Shown: positions 7,363-16,037, counted from the stretch's first letter. The stretch: DNA of 34,628 nt from Bog-532 sp036495425 (GCA_036495425.1 DASXMW010000330.1:1-34628); one strand, 5' to 3'. Translations and numbers: made by a program. Notes: generated by a model not told the origin, from the letters alone.

Positions 7363-8565
7363 ATGAAACGGAGCACAGAGCGGATTCGGGTGTCACACGC
7401 CGGGGCGCTGCCCCGGCCAGCCGACCTGCAGCAGCTGTTCGACCAGGGCCCAGCCGGCCAGGAGGCCTTCACCGACGCCCTGCCGGGCGCGGTCGCCGAG
7501 GTGGTGGCGCGGCAGGTCACGGCGGGCGTCGACGTGGTCAACGATGGGGAGATCTCCAAGCGGGGGCTGTTCATCGGGTACATCCGGGACCGGATGTCCG
7601 GGTTCGAGGCGCGCCGGTTCGCGCCCGGGGAGTACACGCCGCCGAACGCGGGCGTCCAGGGCCGGGACAAGCGGAATTTCCCCGGGTTCTTCGCGGCCGG
7701 GCTGGGCGGATTCCAGTTCGGGCAGGCGGTCACGCCGCCGCCGACGCCGGGCGGGGAGCAGCCGCAGCCGGGCGGGACCACGGCCTACTTCTGCACCGGG
7801 CCGCTGGCCTACACCGGCCGGGAGCGGTCCCAGGCCGACATCCAGCGGCTGCAGGCCGCGGTGGCCGGGCGCGATGACGTCGAGGCGTTCCTGCCCGCCA
7901 TCACCCCCGGGACCGTGGAGCACTGGCTGCAGAACGAGTACTACCCGGACACCGAGACGTTCCTGTTCGCCGTGGCCGACGTGCTGCACGAGGAGTACCG
8001 GGCCATCACCGACGCCGGGCTGATCCTCCAGGTCGACGACCCGGACCTGCCGGACGGCTGGCAGATGTTCCCGGACACGACCGTGCCCGCCTACCGGCGC
8101 TACGCGGCCCTGCGCATCGAGGCGCTCAAGCACGCCCTGCGCGGCCTGCCCGAGGACCAGGTCCGGCTGCACATCTGCTGGGGCAGCCACCACGGGCCGC
8201 ACAGCGATGACCTGCCGCTGCGGGACCTGATCGACCTGGTGCTCAGCGTGCCCGCGGGCTGCTACTCGTTCGAGGCGGCCAACCCGCGGCACGAGCACGA
8301 GTTCTCGATCTGGGGCGACGTCGAGCTGCCGGACGGGAAGCTGATCATGCCCGGGGTGGTCGGCCACTCCACCGACATCATCGAGCACCCGGACCTGGTC
8401 GCGCAGCGGCTGACCCGGTTCGCCGAGCTGGCCGGGCGGGAGAACGTGATCGCCGGGACCGACTGCGGGCTGGGCGGCCGGGTCGGCCACCCTGAGATCG
8501 TGTGGGCCAAGCTGACCGCCCTGGCCGACGGGGCCAGGGTCGCCTCCGCCCAGCTCTGGCGCTGA
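7363..8565 (+). CDS. MetE-like (cobalamin-independent methionine synthase C-terminal domain) protein
   Basis: 400 aa, the zinc-dependent methyl/alkyl-transferase barrel of the MetE C-terminal family, without the N-terminal MetE half. The zinc ligands are seen: H270 and C272 (LHICWG), C368 (AGTDCGLGGR), and probably E304 (YSFEAANPRHEHE). This class also includes epoxyalkane:coenzyme M transferase and several stand-alone homologues, so an assignment to methionine synthesis is not justified. Regions such as VNDGEISKRGLF and NEYYPDTETFLFAVADVLHEEY are typical of the stand-alone subfamily. Start ATG 7363 lies 30 nt after the reductase stop, so cotranscription is possible. The thiol acceptor is unknown. 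Confidence 0.87.
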   Translation: MKRSTERIRVSHAGALPRPADLQQLFDQGPAGQEAFTDALPGAVAEVVARQVTAGVDVVNDGEISKRGLFIGYIRDRMSGFEARRFAPGEYTPPNAGVQGRDKRNFPGFFAAGLGGFQFGQAVTPPPTPGGEQPQPGGTTAYFCTGPLAYTGRERSQADIQRLQAAVAGRDDVEAFLPAITPGTVEHWLQNEYYPDTETFLFAVADVLHEEYRAITDAGLILQVDDPDLPDGWQMFPDTTVPAYRRYAALRIEALKHALRGLPEDQVRLHICWGSHHGPHSDDLPLRDLIDLVLSVPAGCYSFEAANPRHEHEFSIWGDVELPDGKLIMPGVVGHSTDIIEHPDLVAQRLTRFAELAGRENVIAGTDCGLGGRVGHPEIVWAKLTALADGARVASAQLWR

Positions 8566-8607
8566 CCGGCGCGGGACCGGCCGCCGGACCGCGGGCCGGG
8601 ACCGGGT

Positions 8608-9492
8608 TCAGTCGCCGAGCAGGTCGAGGAGCTGACGGGCGTTGACCTGGGCGTCGTCGCTGTAGCAGTTGTTGAACAGCACGTGCGTGGCGTCCGACTG
8701 GCCGGCCAGCTGGCGCACCTTGGGCACCCATTCCTTCAGTTCCTTCACGGGGTACCGGTACCGGAACTTCTCCTGCACGGTGCCGGAGTCCCACTTGTCG
8801 GAATGGCCGTGCATGCGGACCACGGACAGCGGCGCGGTGGCCGCCACCACCGGCGGCACCGAGCTGGCGTACCCCTGGGGCTCGTCCACCACCACGTAGG
8901 GCAGCTGGTGGTCGGACAGGAACTTCAGCGTCTCGTCGCGGTTGTCCTCGCTCATCCAGGTCTTGTTGCGGAACTCGATGCAGACCTGGCGGGGCGCGAC
9001 CCGCTCGGCGCAGGACAGGATGTAGTCCTTGCGCTCACGGCCGATCACGAACCACTGCGGGAACTGGAACAAGATCGCGCCCAGCCGCCCGGTCTGGCGC
9101 AGCGGCTCCAGCGCGGCCAGGAACCGCTCCCAGGCCTGATCGACCAGTTCCGGATCGGCATCCTTGAGGTAGACGTTGGCCTTGCCCTTGGCCTTCTTCT
9201 CGGCCGCGGGCCGCAGGTCCTTGGGCAGAGCCGCGATCCTGGTCGGGTGGTGGGTGAACAAGCTGAACGACTTGATGTTGAACAGGAACCCCTTGGGCGA
9301 CCGGTGCGCCCAGGCGGCCGCGGTCTGCTCGGCCGGCAGCGCGTAGTAGGAGGAATCCACCTCCACCAGCGGGAACTGCCGGGTGTAGAAGCGCAGGCGC
9401 TTCTCCGGATTGTTCGCCTCGGGCGGGTACCAGCCAGATTCGATCAGGGTCTTGTCCGTCCACGACGCGGTCCCTACCCGGATGTCACCCAT
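8608..9492 (-). CDS. DUF72 (YecE-like) protein
   Basis: 294 aa matching the DUF72/YecE family, a TIM-barrel fold of unknown biochemical role. Hallmarks are RVGTASWTD at the N terminus, FPLVEVDSSYYALPAEQTAAAW, then GRLGAILFQFPQWF, VCIEFRNKTWM, and VRMHGHSDKWDSG towards the end, with the FNNCY segment near the C terminus. Start ATG 9492 fits the conserved first strand. It is convergent with the MetE-like gene (42-bp gap) and divergent from the ABC transporter operon. No link to the catabolic island is evident. Confidence 0.92.
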   Translation of the reverse strand: MGDIRVGTASWTDKTLIESGWYPPEANNPEKRLRFYTRQFPLVEVDSSYYALPAEQTAAAWAHRSPKGFLFNIKSFSLFTHHPTRIAALPKDLRPAAEKKAKGKANVYLKDADPELVDQAWERFLAALEPLRQTGRLGAILFQFPQWFVIGRERKDYILSCAERVAPRQVCIEFRNKTWMSEDNRDETLKFLSDHQLPYVVVDEPQGYASSVPPVVAATAPLSVVRMHGHSDKWDSGTVQEKFRYRYPVKELKEWVPKVRQLAGQSDATHVLFNNCYSDDAQVNARQLLDLLGD

Positions 9493-9569
9493 ACCAGCAG
9501 GGTAAAGGGCGCGGCGCGGAGCTGATCACGACGGTACGGTCTTGGTTTGCCGGCATTGCCTCTTGTGAA

Positions 9570-9587
9570 TGGTATGACATTATGCCA
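9570..9587. promoter_or_regulatory. Island operator site A (ahead of ABC-transporter operon)
   Basis: TGGTATGACATTATGCCA, an imperfect 18-bp palindrome (TGGYATRA-SS-TYATRCCA). It lies in the 169-bp gap before the substrate-binding-protein gene. Together with its upstream flank (CTCTTGTGAA, from 9560) it matches sites B and C nearly base for base. It contains the TGGT-N3-AC core of FadR/VanR-type GntR operators. TGGTATGAC also resembles an extended -10, so repression by promoter occlusion is plausible. Confidence 0.72.
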
Positions 9588-9620
9588 GCCTGTTGTGATC
9601 CGGCGCACAGCCCGGCCAGG

Positions 9621-9638
9621 GGCGGCCCAGGAGCCGCC
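9621..9638 (+). other. Leader hairpin upstream of the ABC-transporter operon
   Basis: GGCGGC-CCAGGA-GCCGCC, a perfect 6-bp stem in the 5' leader, 12 nt before the AAGGAG ribosome site. It may shape translation or mRNA stability; there is no sign of a known riboswitch. Confidence 0.3.
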
Positions 9639-9661
9639 TGACGATTCCGGAAGGAGCACAG

Positions 9662-10909
9662 GTGCGCTCTAGAGGCTGGCAACGAAGAAAAACTTGGCTG
9701 GCGCCGTTGGTCGCCACCGCCTCCGTGGCCGCGCTGGCCGCGTGCGCGTCATCGGCGGGCGGATCGTCCGGGGGCGCGGTGAGTTCCGGCGGCGGCTCCA
9801 CCTACACCGTCCACGCGATCGTCTCCGAGACCGGCAGCGCGTCGTTCCTCGGGGTGGAAGAGAAGGCCGCGCTGCAGGCGCTGGCCAAGCACGTCAACGC
9901 CACCGGCGGCATCGGCGGCAAGAAGCTGAGCTTCGCCATCTCCGACAACCAGTCGACCGCGTCCACCTCGGTGTCGCTGGCCTCGCCGATGCTCAGCCAG
10001 TCCCCGGTGATCCTGGTCGGCAGCGTGACCACCGTCGACCGGCCGGTGGACGACCTGGCCAACTCGGGCGGCCCGGTCATCTACGACCTGTCCCCCGGCG
10101 ACCACCCCAAGCAGGGCGGCTACGTCTACTCGACCTCGAACTCGACGGTCAACCAGACCAAGGCGTTCGTGAACTTCGTCAAGAGCAAGGGCTGGACCCG
10201 GGTCGCGGCCATCACCTCGACCGACTCCTCGGGCCAGGACGGCTGGGAGAACATCCAGCAGGCGGTGTCCGGCAGCGGCGGCGCGGTCAAGGTGGTCAGC
10301 CACCAGACCTTCGACCCGTCCGACGTCAGCGTGACCACCCAGCTGTCCAAGATCAAGGCCAGCAACCCGCAGGCCCTGTTCATCTGGACCACCGGCACCC
10401 CGCTGACCACCGTGCTCAAGGGGATGCAGGCGCTGGGCCTGTCCAGCCTGCCCACCCTGACCACCAACGGCAACGCCTCGTTCAAGGAACTGAGCAGCCT
10501 GTCCAGCGACCTGCCGTCTCAGCTGTACTTCCCGGGCGCGCCGTTCATGGTCGGGCCGGCCCACCTGACCGGGCAGACCAAGACCCAGGTCCAGGCGTTC
10601 GACACCGCCATCAAGGCCTCCGGCCAGTCCGCTCCCGACGAGGGCGACGCGCTGGCCTACGACCCGGGGCTGATCCTGGTCAGCGCGTTGCGCAAGCTCG
10701 GCACCGGGGCCAGCGCCCAGCAGATCCACGACTACATCTCGGGCCTGACCGCGTTCCAGGGCATCGACGGCACGTACAACTTCAAGGTCAGCCAGCCCGA
10801 CAACCGGGGCCTGACCATCAAGGACGTCTACATCGCCGAGTGGAACAAGGCGGGCCAGGACTGGACAGCGGCCTCGGGCCCGGCGGGCGAGGCGCTGGGG
10901 TCCAGCTGA
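9662..10909 (+). CDS. LivJ-type ABC transporter substrate-binding lipoprotein
   Basis: 415 aa. The signal peptide carries a lipobox (LAAC, Cys28), so the mature protein is membrane-anchored. The rest is a type I periplasmic-binding fold of the Leu/Ile/Val family (Peripla_BP_6): YTVHAIVSETGSASFLG, ALAKHVNATGGIGGKKL, then the hinge region and YDPGLILVSALRKLG. GTG 9662 follows AAGGAG at 5-nt spacing. It heads an operon with fused permeases and two ATPases. In catabolic islands this family often binds aromatic acids rather than amino acids; that is the likely role here given the neighbours, but it is inference. Operator site A lies about 75 bp upstream. Confidence 0.93.
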   Translation: MRSRGWQRRKTWLAPLVATASVAALAACASSAGGSSGGAVSSGGGSTYTVHAIVSETGSASFLGVEEKAALQALAKHVNATGGIGGKKLSFAISDNQSTASTSVSLASPMLSQSPVILVGSVTTVDRPVDDLANSGGPVIYDLSPGDHPKQGGYVYSTSNSTVNQTKAFVNFVKSKGWTRVAAITSTDSSGQDGWENIQQAVSGSGGAVKVVSHQTFDPSDVSVTTQLSKIKASNPQALFIWTTGTPLTTVLKGMQALGLSSLPTLTTNGNASFKELSSLSSDLPSQLYFPGAPFMVGPAHLTGQTKTQVQAFDTAIKASGQSAPDEGDALAYDPGLILVSALRKLGTGASAQQIHDYISGLTAFQGIDGTYNFKVSQPDNRGLTIKDVYIAEWNKAGQDWTAASGPAGEALGSS

Positions 10910-10910
10910 C

Positions 10911-13652
10911 ATGTGGGCAGCTGGCAACATCATCGTCGGCGGCCTGATCACCGGCGCCATCTACGCCCTGCTGGCGGTGGGTTATTCGCTGGTGTTCAGC
11001 GTCAGCGGGGCGCTGAACCTGGCCCAGGGCGCGTTCGTGGCGCTGGGCGCGCTGACCATGTACACGTTCGAGCACAGCGCGCACTTCCCGGTCATCGTGG
11101 CCTTCCTGGCCGCCCTGGCCGTGGTGGTGGTGGCCATCGGCATCATCGAGTGGGTGGTGATCCGGCCCGCGGTGACCCGGATCTCGCACGCCAACCTGCT
11201 GATGATGATGGGCGGGCTGCTGACCGCGTTCGAGGGCGCGGCCTTCCTCATCTGGGGCAGCAACCCGTTCTCGACCAGCCCGTTCTCCGGGTCCAAGCCG
11301 GTCCACGCGGGCGGCCTGTCCATCCCGACCCAGGGCTTCTGGGTCATCGGGGCCATGCTGGCCGCGGTCGTCGGGCTGTCCTGGCTGCTGTCCCGCAGCC
11401 GCTGGGGCCGCGGCCTGCGGGCCACGTCGGAGAACATGACCGCGGCCCGGCTGATGGGCGTGCCGGTGGACCGGATGATCCTGCTGTCGTTCGTGGCCGC
11501 GGCGGCCCTGGGCGTCATCGCGGGCGCGGTGATCTCACCGCTGACCTCGCTCGACTACACCAGCATGGCTACCTACACCAACGAGGGGCTGATCGCGGTC
11601 AGCCTGGGCGGCCTGGGCTCGGTGTACGGGTCGGTGGCGGGCGGCCTGGTCCTCGGCGTGGTCGAGGCGGTCGTGTCCGGCTACGTGTCGTCGCTGTTCA
11701 GCACGGCTATCAGCCTGATCATCCTGATCGGCATCATCTTCCTGCGCCCGCAGGGGCTGCTGGGCCGGGTGCGCGGCGCCCGCATCGACGTGGCCGAGCG
11801 CACCAGCGGCCGCATCTACGCGCCACCCCGATTGCCCAGGTACTGGGCCAGAGCCGGCGGCGCGGCCCTGGCCCTGGTCATGCTGTTCGTGCCGGACATC
11901 ATCCCGGCCGGCGACATGAGAGCGCTCAACATCACCGGGATCTTCTGCCTCACGATCGTGGGGCTGGACCTGCTGACCGGGATCGCGGGCCAGGTCAGCC
12001 TGGGCCAGGCCGGGTTCATGGCCATCGGCGGCTACATGTCGGCCATCCTGACCGTGAAGTACCACCTGCCGACCCTGCTCGGGCTGGTCATCGGGATGGC
12101 CGGGTCGGCCCTGGTGGCCACGGTGCTGGGCCTGGTCTGCGGCCGGCTGCGCGGCATGTACTTGGCCATCACCACGCTGGCGTTCGGCATCCTGGTCGAG
12201 GCCATGGCCAACGGGCTGTCCATCACCGGCGGCCCGTCCGGCATCGGCGGCATCCCGGTGTTCTCGGTGGGCGGGTTCGCCTTCGACAGCGACACCCGGT
12301 TCTTCTACCTGATCTGGGCCCTGGTCGCGGTGGCCCTGATCGGGGTGGCCAACTTCGTGCGCAGCAACCGGGGCCGCATCCTGCGGGCCATGCACGGCGA
12401 CCAGGCCGGGGCCCGGTCGCTGGGCCTGAACGTCACCCGGGCCAAGATCTCGGTGTTCGTCATCAGCGCCTGCCTGGCCTCGATCGCGGGCAGCCTGTAC
12501 GCCAGCTACTTCCGCTACCTGTCCCCCGACCAGGTCGGCAGCTCGGAGTCGCTGCAGCTCATCACCATGCTGGTCATCGGGGGCATGGGCACGCTGTTCG
12601 GCCCGCTGATCGGGGTCGCGCTGCTGACCTACCTGCCGCTGGAGTCGCAGTCGATCGCCAACTACTCGATGCTGCTGACCGGCGTGCTGCTGGTGCTGTT
12701 CCTGCGCTACCTGCCGGCCGGCATCTGGGGCGGCGTGCTGGAGGTCATCAACCGGGTGGTGCCGGGGAAGAAACCGGTCGCGGCCCCGGACGTGGGCGCT
12801 GGGCCTCCTGAGTCTGCCGGGCTGGATGTGGTGCCCGCGTCCGTGAACGGGCACGGGCCCCCCGACGGCCGGCCGGCCCGCGCGCCCGCGCTGGACGTAC
12901 GCGAGCTGACCAAGACCTTCGGCGGCGTACGGGCCGTGCGCAGCGTCAGCTTCACCGTGCCGGCCGGCTCGCTGACCGCGCTGATCGGGCCCAACGGGGC
13001 CGGCAAGTCCACGGTGTTCAACCTGGTCACCAACTTGTACCGGCCGGACAGCGGCGAGGTCGTGCTGGAAGGCAAGCCGATCACCAACGTCCGCCCCGAG
13101 CGCATCACCTCGCTGGGGCTGTTCCGCACGTTCCAGACCGCGCGGGTCTTCCCGCAGCTCTCGGTGCTGGACAACGTGCTGGTCGGCGGGTACCGGCTGG
13201 GCCGGGCGGGCTACCTGGCCCAGGCCCTGCGGCTGCCCAGGTGCCGCCGCGAGGAGCGGGACCTGGACCAGCGGGCCCGGCGCCTGCTGGCGGTGATGGG
13301 CCTGGCCGACCGGGCCGAAGACCGGGCCGCGGTGCTGCCGCTGGCCGCGCAGAAGTACCTGGAGCTGGCCCGGTCGCTGATGGCCCGGCCCAGCGTGGTG
13401 CTGTTCGACGAGCCGGGCGCGGGCATGAACGACGCCGAAACCGCCGAGCTGGGTATGATCCTGCGCGCCATCCGCGACACCGGCCACACCGTGCTGGTCG
13501 TGGAGCACAACATGTCCCTGGTCATGGGGGTGTGCGACCACGTGGTGGTGATGGACGCGGGCCGGGTCATCGCGGCCGGGCCGCCCAGCGAGGTCAGCAA
13601 CGACCCGGTGGTGATCGGCGCCTACTTCGGGGCCGCGGAGGCGAGTGCCTGA
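10911..13652 (+). CDS. Single-chain LivH-LivM-LivG: two permeases fused to an ATPase
   Basis: 913 aa combining three normally separate subunits. Residues about 1-295 are LivH-like (GLITGAIYALLAVGYSLVF and a conserved SLGGLGSVYGSVAGGLVLG). About 305-625 are LivM-like (GQVSLGQAGFMAIGGYMSA, then LVIGGMGTLFGPLIGVALL). About 660-913 is LivG-like, with Walker A GPNGAGKST near residue 692 and Walker B VVLFDEPGAGMND. The ABC signature is aberrant: VLPLAAQKYLELARSL replaces the usual LSxGQ. The gene starts 1 nt after the lipoprotein stop, and its TGA overlaps the LivF ATG. LivM-LivG fusions are well known in Actinomycetota; a full H-M-G chain is less usual. No frameshift is needed to read it. Confidence 0.93.
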   Translation: MWAAGNIIVGGLITGAIYALLAVGYSLVFSVSGALNLAQGAFVALGALTMYTFEHSAHFPVIVAFLAALAVVVVAIGIIEWVVIRPAVTRISHANLLMMMGGLLTAFEGAAFLIWGSNPFSTSPFSGSKPVHAGGLSIPTQGFWVIGAMLAAVVGLSWLLSRSRWGRGLRATSENMTAARLMGVPVDRMILLSFVAAAALGVIAGAVISPLTSLDYTSMATYTNEGLIAVSLGGLGSVYGSVAGGLVLGVVEAVVSGYVSSLFSTAISLIILIGIIFLRPQGLLGRVRGARIDVAERTSGRIYAPPRLPRYWARAGGAALALVMLFVPDIIPAGDMRALNITGIFCLTIVGLDLLTGIAGQVSLGQAGFMAIGGYMSAILTVKYHLPTLLGLVIGMAGSALVATVLGLVCGRLRGMYLAITTLAFGILVEAMANGLSITGGPSGIGGIPVFSVGGFAFDSDTRFFYLIWALVAVALIGVANFVRSNRGRILRAMHGDQAGARSLGLNVTRAKISVFVISACLASIAGSLYASYFRYLSPDQVGSSESLQLITMLVIGGMGTLFGPLIGVALLTYLPLESQSIANYSMLLTGVLLVLFLRYLPAGIWGGVLEVINRVVPGKKPVAAPDVGAGPPESAGLDVVPASVNGHGPPDGRPARAPALDVRELTKTFGGVRAVRSVSFTVPAGSLTALIGPNGAGKSTVFNLVTNLYRPDSGEVVLEGKPITNVRPERITSLGLFRTFQTARVFPQLSVLDNVLVGGYRLGRAGYLAQALRLPRCRREERDLDQRARRLLAVMGLADRAEDRAAVLPLAAQKYLELARSLMARPSVVLFDEPGAGMNDAETAELGMILRAIRDTGHTVLVVEHNMSLVMGVCDHVVVMDAGRVIAAGPPSEVSNDPVVIGAYFGAAEASA

Positions 13653-14440
13653 TGCTCGAGCTGACCGGCGTCCGGGCCGGCTACACCGCCCAGGAGATCC
13701 TGCACGGCCTGAGCTTCTCGGTGCCCCCGGACAAGATCGTGGCCGTGGTCGGGGTCAACGGCGCGGGCAAGTCGACCACGCTGAAGGTGATCTCCGGGCT
13801 GCTGGCCGCGCGCGAGGGCACGATCAGCGTGGACGGCCGCACCCTGTTCGGCGGTAGGTCCGGGGGCTCGTCGGCCGAGGCGGTCAGGGCCGGGATCGCG
13901 CACGTGCCCGAGGGGCGGCAGGTGTTCCCGAACATGACCGTGCGGGAAAACCTGCTGCTCGGGGCCTACACCGCGGGCAAGGCCGAGACCGCCCGGCGGC
14001 TGGACGAGGTGATGGCGGTCTTCCCCGAGCTGACCGAGAGGCTGGCTGCCTACGCGGGCTCGCTGTCCGGCGGCCAGCAGCAGATGATGGCCATCGGCCG
14101 CGGGCTGATGTCCGACCCGCGCTATCTGCTGCTGGACGAGCCGTCGCTGGGACTGGCCCCGCAGGTGACCCGCCGGATTTTCGACGTCATCGTCCGGCTC
14201 CGGGAGGCGGGCAAGGGCATCCTGCTGGTCGAGCAGAACGGCCGCCTGGCCCTGGAAGTGGCCGACCAGGCTTTCCTGCTGGAACGGGGCACGGTCACGC
14301 TGACCGGCACCGGCAAGGAACTGCTGGCCAACGCCGAGGTGGTGGAACGCTACCTGGGCGTGGGCAGCGCGCAGACCGAGGCCGACCGCCAGCAGGACTG
14401 GACCCGCAAGCTGCGGCACGCCCTGGCCGATCATGCCTGA
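13652..14440 (+). CDS. LivF-type ABC transporter ATPase
   Basis: 262 aa with canonical motifs: Walker A GVNGAGKST, Q-loop region HVPEGRQVFPNMTVRENL, signature LSGGQQQMMAIGRGL and Walker B YLLLDEPSLGLAP. It partners the LivG domain of the preceding fused protein to energise uptake. Its ATG overlaps the upstream stop (TGATG at 13650-13654), so translation is coupled. Unlike the LivG domain it has an intact signature, so the transporter may have one normal and one degenerate ATP site. A short C-terminal tail (ADRQQDWTRKLRHAL) extends beyond the usual LivF end. Confidence 0.94.
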   Translation: MLELTGVRAGYTAQEILHGLSFSVPPDKIVAVVGVNGAGKSTTLKVISGLLAAREGTISVDGRTLFGGRSGGSSAEAVRAGIAHVPEGRQVFPNMTVRENLLLGAYTAGKAETARRLDEVMAVFPELTERLAAYAGSLSGGQQQMMAIGRGLMSDPRYLLLDEPSLGLAPQVTRRIFDVIVRLREAGKGILLVEQNGRLALEVADQAFLLERGTVTLTGTGKELLANAEVVERYLGVGSAQTEADRQQDWTRKLRHALADHA

Positions 14441-15284
14441 GCCGGCGGACGGACCCCGGCCCGACCCGGCCAGCGTTCCGGTTGGCGTGCTGGGCGCGGG
14501 CCGGATGGGGCTGCCGATCATCGGCCACCTGGTCCGGGCCGGCTTCCCGGCCGCGGTCTACGACCCTGGCCCGGACCGGCGCGACCTGATCGAGGCCCGG
14601 GGCGGCCGGTTCGCCGCGACCGCGGCCGAGCTGGCCGTATCCAGTTCGGTGATCCTGGTCTGCGTCGGCTACCAGGAGCAGGTGGACGCCCTGCTGACCG
14701 GCCCGGACGGGCTGCTGCCACGGATGAAGCCGGACACGGTGGTGGCCGTGCTCAGCACGGTGGCCCCGGACCGGGTCATCGAGCTGGCGGGCGCGGCCCG
14801 GCCGTTCGGGGTGCACCTGGTCGACGCCACCGTCTGCCGGGGCGGCGACGCCGCCGACCGCGGGGAGCTGCTGTCGTTCGTGGGCGGGGCGCCCACGGTG
14901 GTGGAGCGGATCACCCCGGTACTGCGCAGCTACAGCAGCGACGTGGTCCGGACCGGGGACGTGGGCTCGGCCCAGGTGGCCAAGGCGGTCAACAACCTGA
15001 TCCTGTGGGCCTGCCTGGTCGCCGACCACGAGGGCCTGGCCCTGGCGCAGCGGTACGGGGTGGACACCGCGGCGCTGCGGACCGCCCTGCTGGGCAGCAG
15101 CGCGGCCAACACGGCCCTGTCCAACTGGGGCCAGCAGACCATGGCCTGGGCCGACGACGACCTGAAGATCGTGGCCGAGATGGCCCGCCGGGCCGGGATC
15201 GCCCTCCCCCAGGCCGGGGTCAACCGGGAGATCTGCCGGGCCCTGAAACCCCGCCGCTACCGGCTTTCCGAATACGGTCGCTAG
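14433..15284 (+). CDS. 3-Hydroxyisobutyrate dehydrogenase-family NAD(P) oxidoreductase
   Basis: 283 aa of the beta-hydroxyacid dehydrogenase family. The N-terminal Rossmann motif is GVLGAGRMGLPIIGHLVRAGF, the substrate region is FGVHLVDATVCRGGDAADRGEL, and the catalytic Lys lies in AQVAKAVNNLILWACLVADHEGLAL. The middle and C-terminal helices match the family. Its ATG overlaps the LivF stop (ATGCCTGA), so it is part of the transporter operon. It may oxidise or reduce a small hydroxy-acid intermediate of the imported substrate; the exact substrate is unknown. The conserved GGxxxA-type loop reads CRGGDAAD here rather than SGG, which may mean an altered substrate. Confidence 0.88.
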   Translation: MPEPADGPRPDPASVPVGVLGAGRMGLPIIGHLVRAGFPAAVYDPGPDRRDLIEARGGRFAATAAELAVSSSVILVCVGYQEQVDALLTGPDGLLPRMKPDTVVAVLSTVAPDRVIELAGAARPFGVHLVDATVCRGGDAADRGELLSFVGGAPTVVERITPVLRSYSSDVVRTGDVGSAQVAKAVNNLILWACLVADHEGLALAQRYGVDTAALRTALLGSSAANTALSNWGQQTMAWADDDLKIVAEMARRAGIALPQAGVNREICRALKPRRYRLSEYGR

Positions 15285-15305
15285 CCATGCCCGGGCTCTT
15301 GTAAA

Positions 15306-15323
15306 TGGTATGACCTTATGCCA
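15306..15323. promoter_or_regulatory. Island operator site B (ahead of single-cupin gene)
   Basis: TGGTATGACCTTATGCCA, differing from site A at one base, with the same CTCTTG-type upstream flank from 15296. It sits 51 bp before the cupin start and just after the dehydrogenase stop, so the cupin has its own regulated promoter. Confidence 0.74.
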
Positions 15324-15373
15324 AGCTGACATCACAATCGGCGCCGCCGACCGGCCCGAGGGAAGGAGCCTTC

Positions 15374-15925
15374 GTGCGCAAGGATTACGATCCTTCAGTC
15401 CTGGCCCCCAGCCAGAAGTCCGAGTCCGAACTGGCCGCCCGCGATGCCTTCAACCGCGAGCACCCCCCGATCGAGGGCCTGGTCGTCCAGCACGACCTGC
15501 GGAAGATGGAGCTGCCCGAGCGGCCCTGGCGGAACAACCGCGGCCAGTGGTTCGACCTGGCCGGCTACGAGATCCTGAACGCCCACCTGTCCGAGCTGAA
15601 GCCGGGCAACAAGTCGGTCCGGCACCGCCACACCACCGAGGCCTACCTGTACTGCGTCAAGGGCCGCGGGTTCAGCGTCATCAACTACGAGGGCGAGCCC
15701 GAGCAGGTCGTGGAGTGGTCCGAGGGCACGCTGTTCGCGCCGCCGCGCTGGGCCTGGCACCAGCACTTCAACCTGGACGCGGGCGACACCTCCCGCTACC
15801 TGGCCATCCAGGACACCGGCCTGCTGCGGACCATGCGGCTGCACCAGATCGAGCGCCACCCGGTCCAGCTGTCGATGGAAGAAGCGGTCAAGCTGCTCAC
15901 CGGCCAGGACAGCGTTAGCCAGTAG
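15374..15925 (+). CDS. Single-domain cupin protein
   Basis: 183 aa with one cupin barrel. Metal ligands are seen in motif 1 (VRHRHTTEAYLYCVKGRG: two His and a Glu) and motif 2 (PPRWAWHQHFN). A 60-residue N-terminal arm precedes the barrel. GTG 15374 follows GGAAGGAG. The motif style (HRHxxEA and WAWHQH) is the same as in the bicupin at 16949-18016, suggesting they act on related ligands or associate. It could be a metal-dependent dioxygenase or isomerase, or a binding protein. It is separately controlled by operator B and ends in front of a strong hairpin. Confidence 0.87.
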   Translation: MRKDYDPSVLAPSQKSESELAARDAFNREHPPIEGLVVQHDLRKMELPERPWRNNRGQWFDLAGYEILNAHLSELKPGNKSVRHRHTTEAYLYCVKGRGFSVINYEGEPEQVVEWSEGTLFAPPRWAWHQHFNLDAGDTSRYLAIQDTGLLRTMRLHQIERHPVQLSMEEAVKLLTGQDSVSQ

Positions 15926-15971
15926 CAAGGTCAGCCAGTAGCAGGGTCAGCCGGTGAGCCTCTTACCCGCG

Positions 15972-16005
15972 CGCCGGGCCGCCGGTCATACCAGGCGGCC
16001 CGGCG
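15972..16005. terminator. Strong bidirectional hairpin between cupin and AAA ATPase genes
   Basis: A 12-bp perfect stem (CGCCGGGCCGCC / GGCGGCCCGGCG) with a 10-nt loop GGTCATACCA, midway between two convergent genes. No T-run flanks it, so it would act as a tail-less actinobacterial terminator. The loop repeats the TGGTATGACC half of the island operator. Confidence 0.65.
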
Positions 16006-16037
16006 TCCCCACCTTCGAAAGATAAGAACCGCGGCGA

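Noticed and set aside
9484..9500. CATACCA ahead of the DUF72 gene as an operator copy
   Set aside because: Seven bases only, without the second half or the flank conserved in sites A-C.
11535..13541. 668-aa minus-strand open frame opposite the LivHMG gene
   Set aside because: His/Gln/Arg/Gly-rich shadow of a real coding strand; no recognisable motif.
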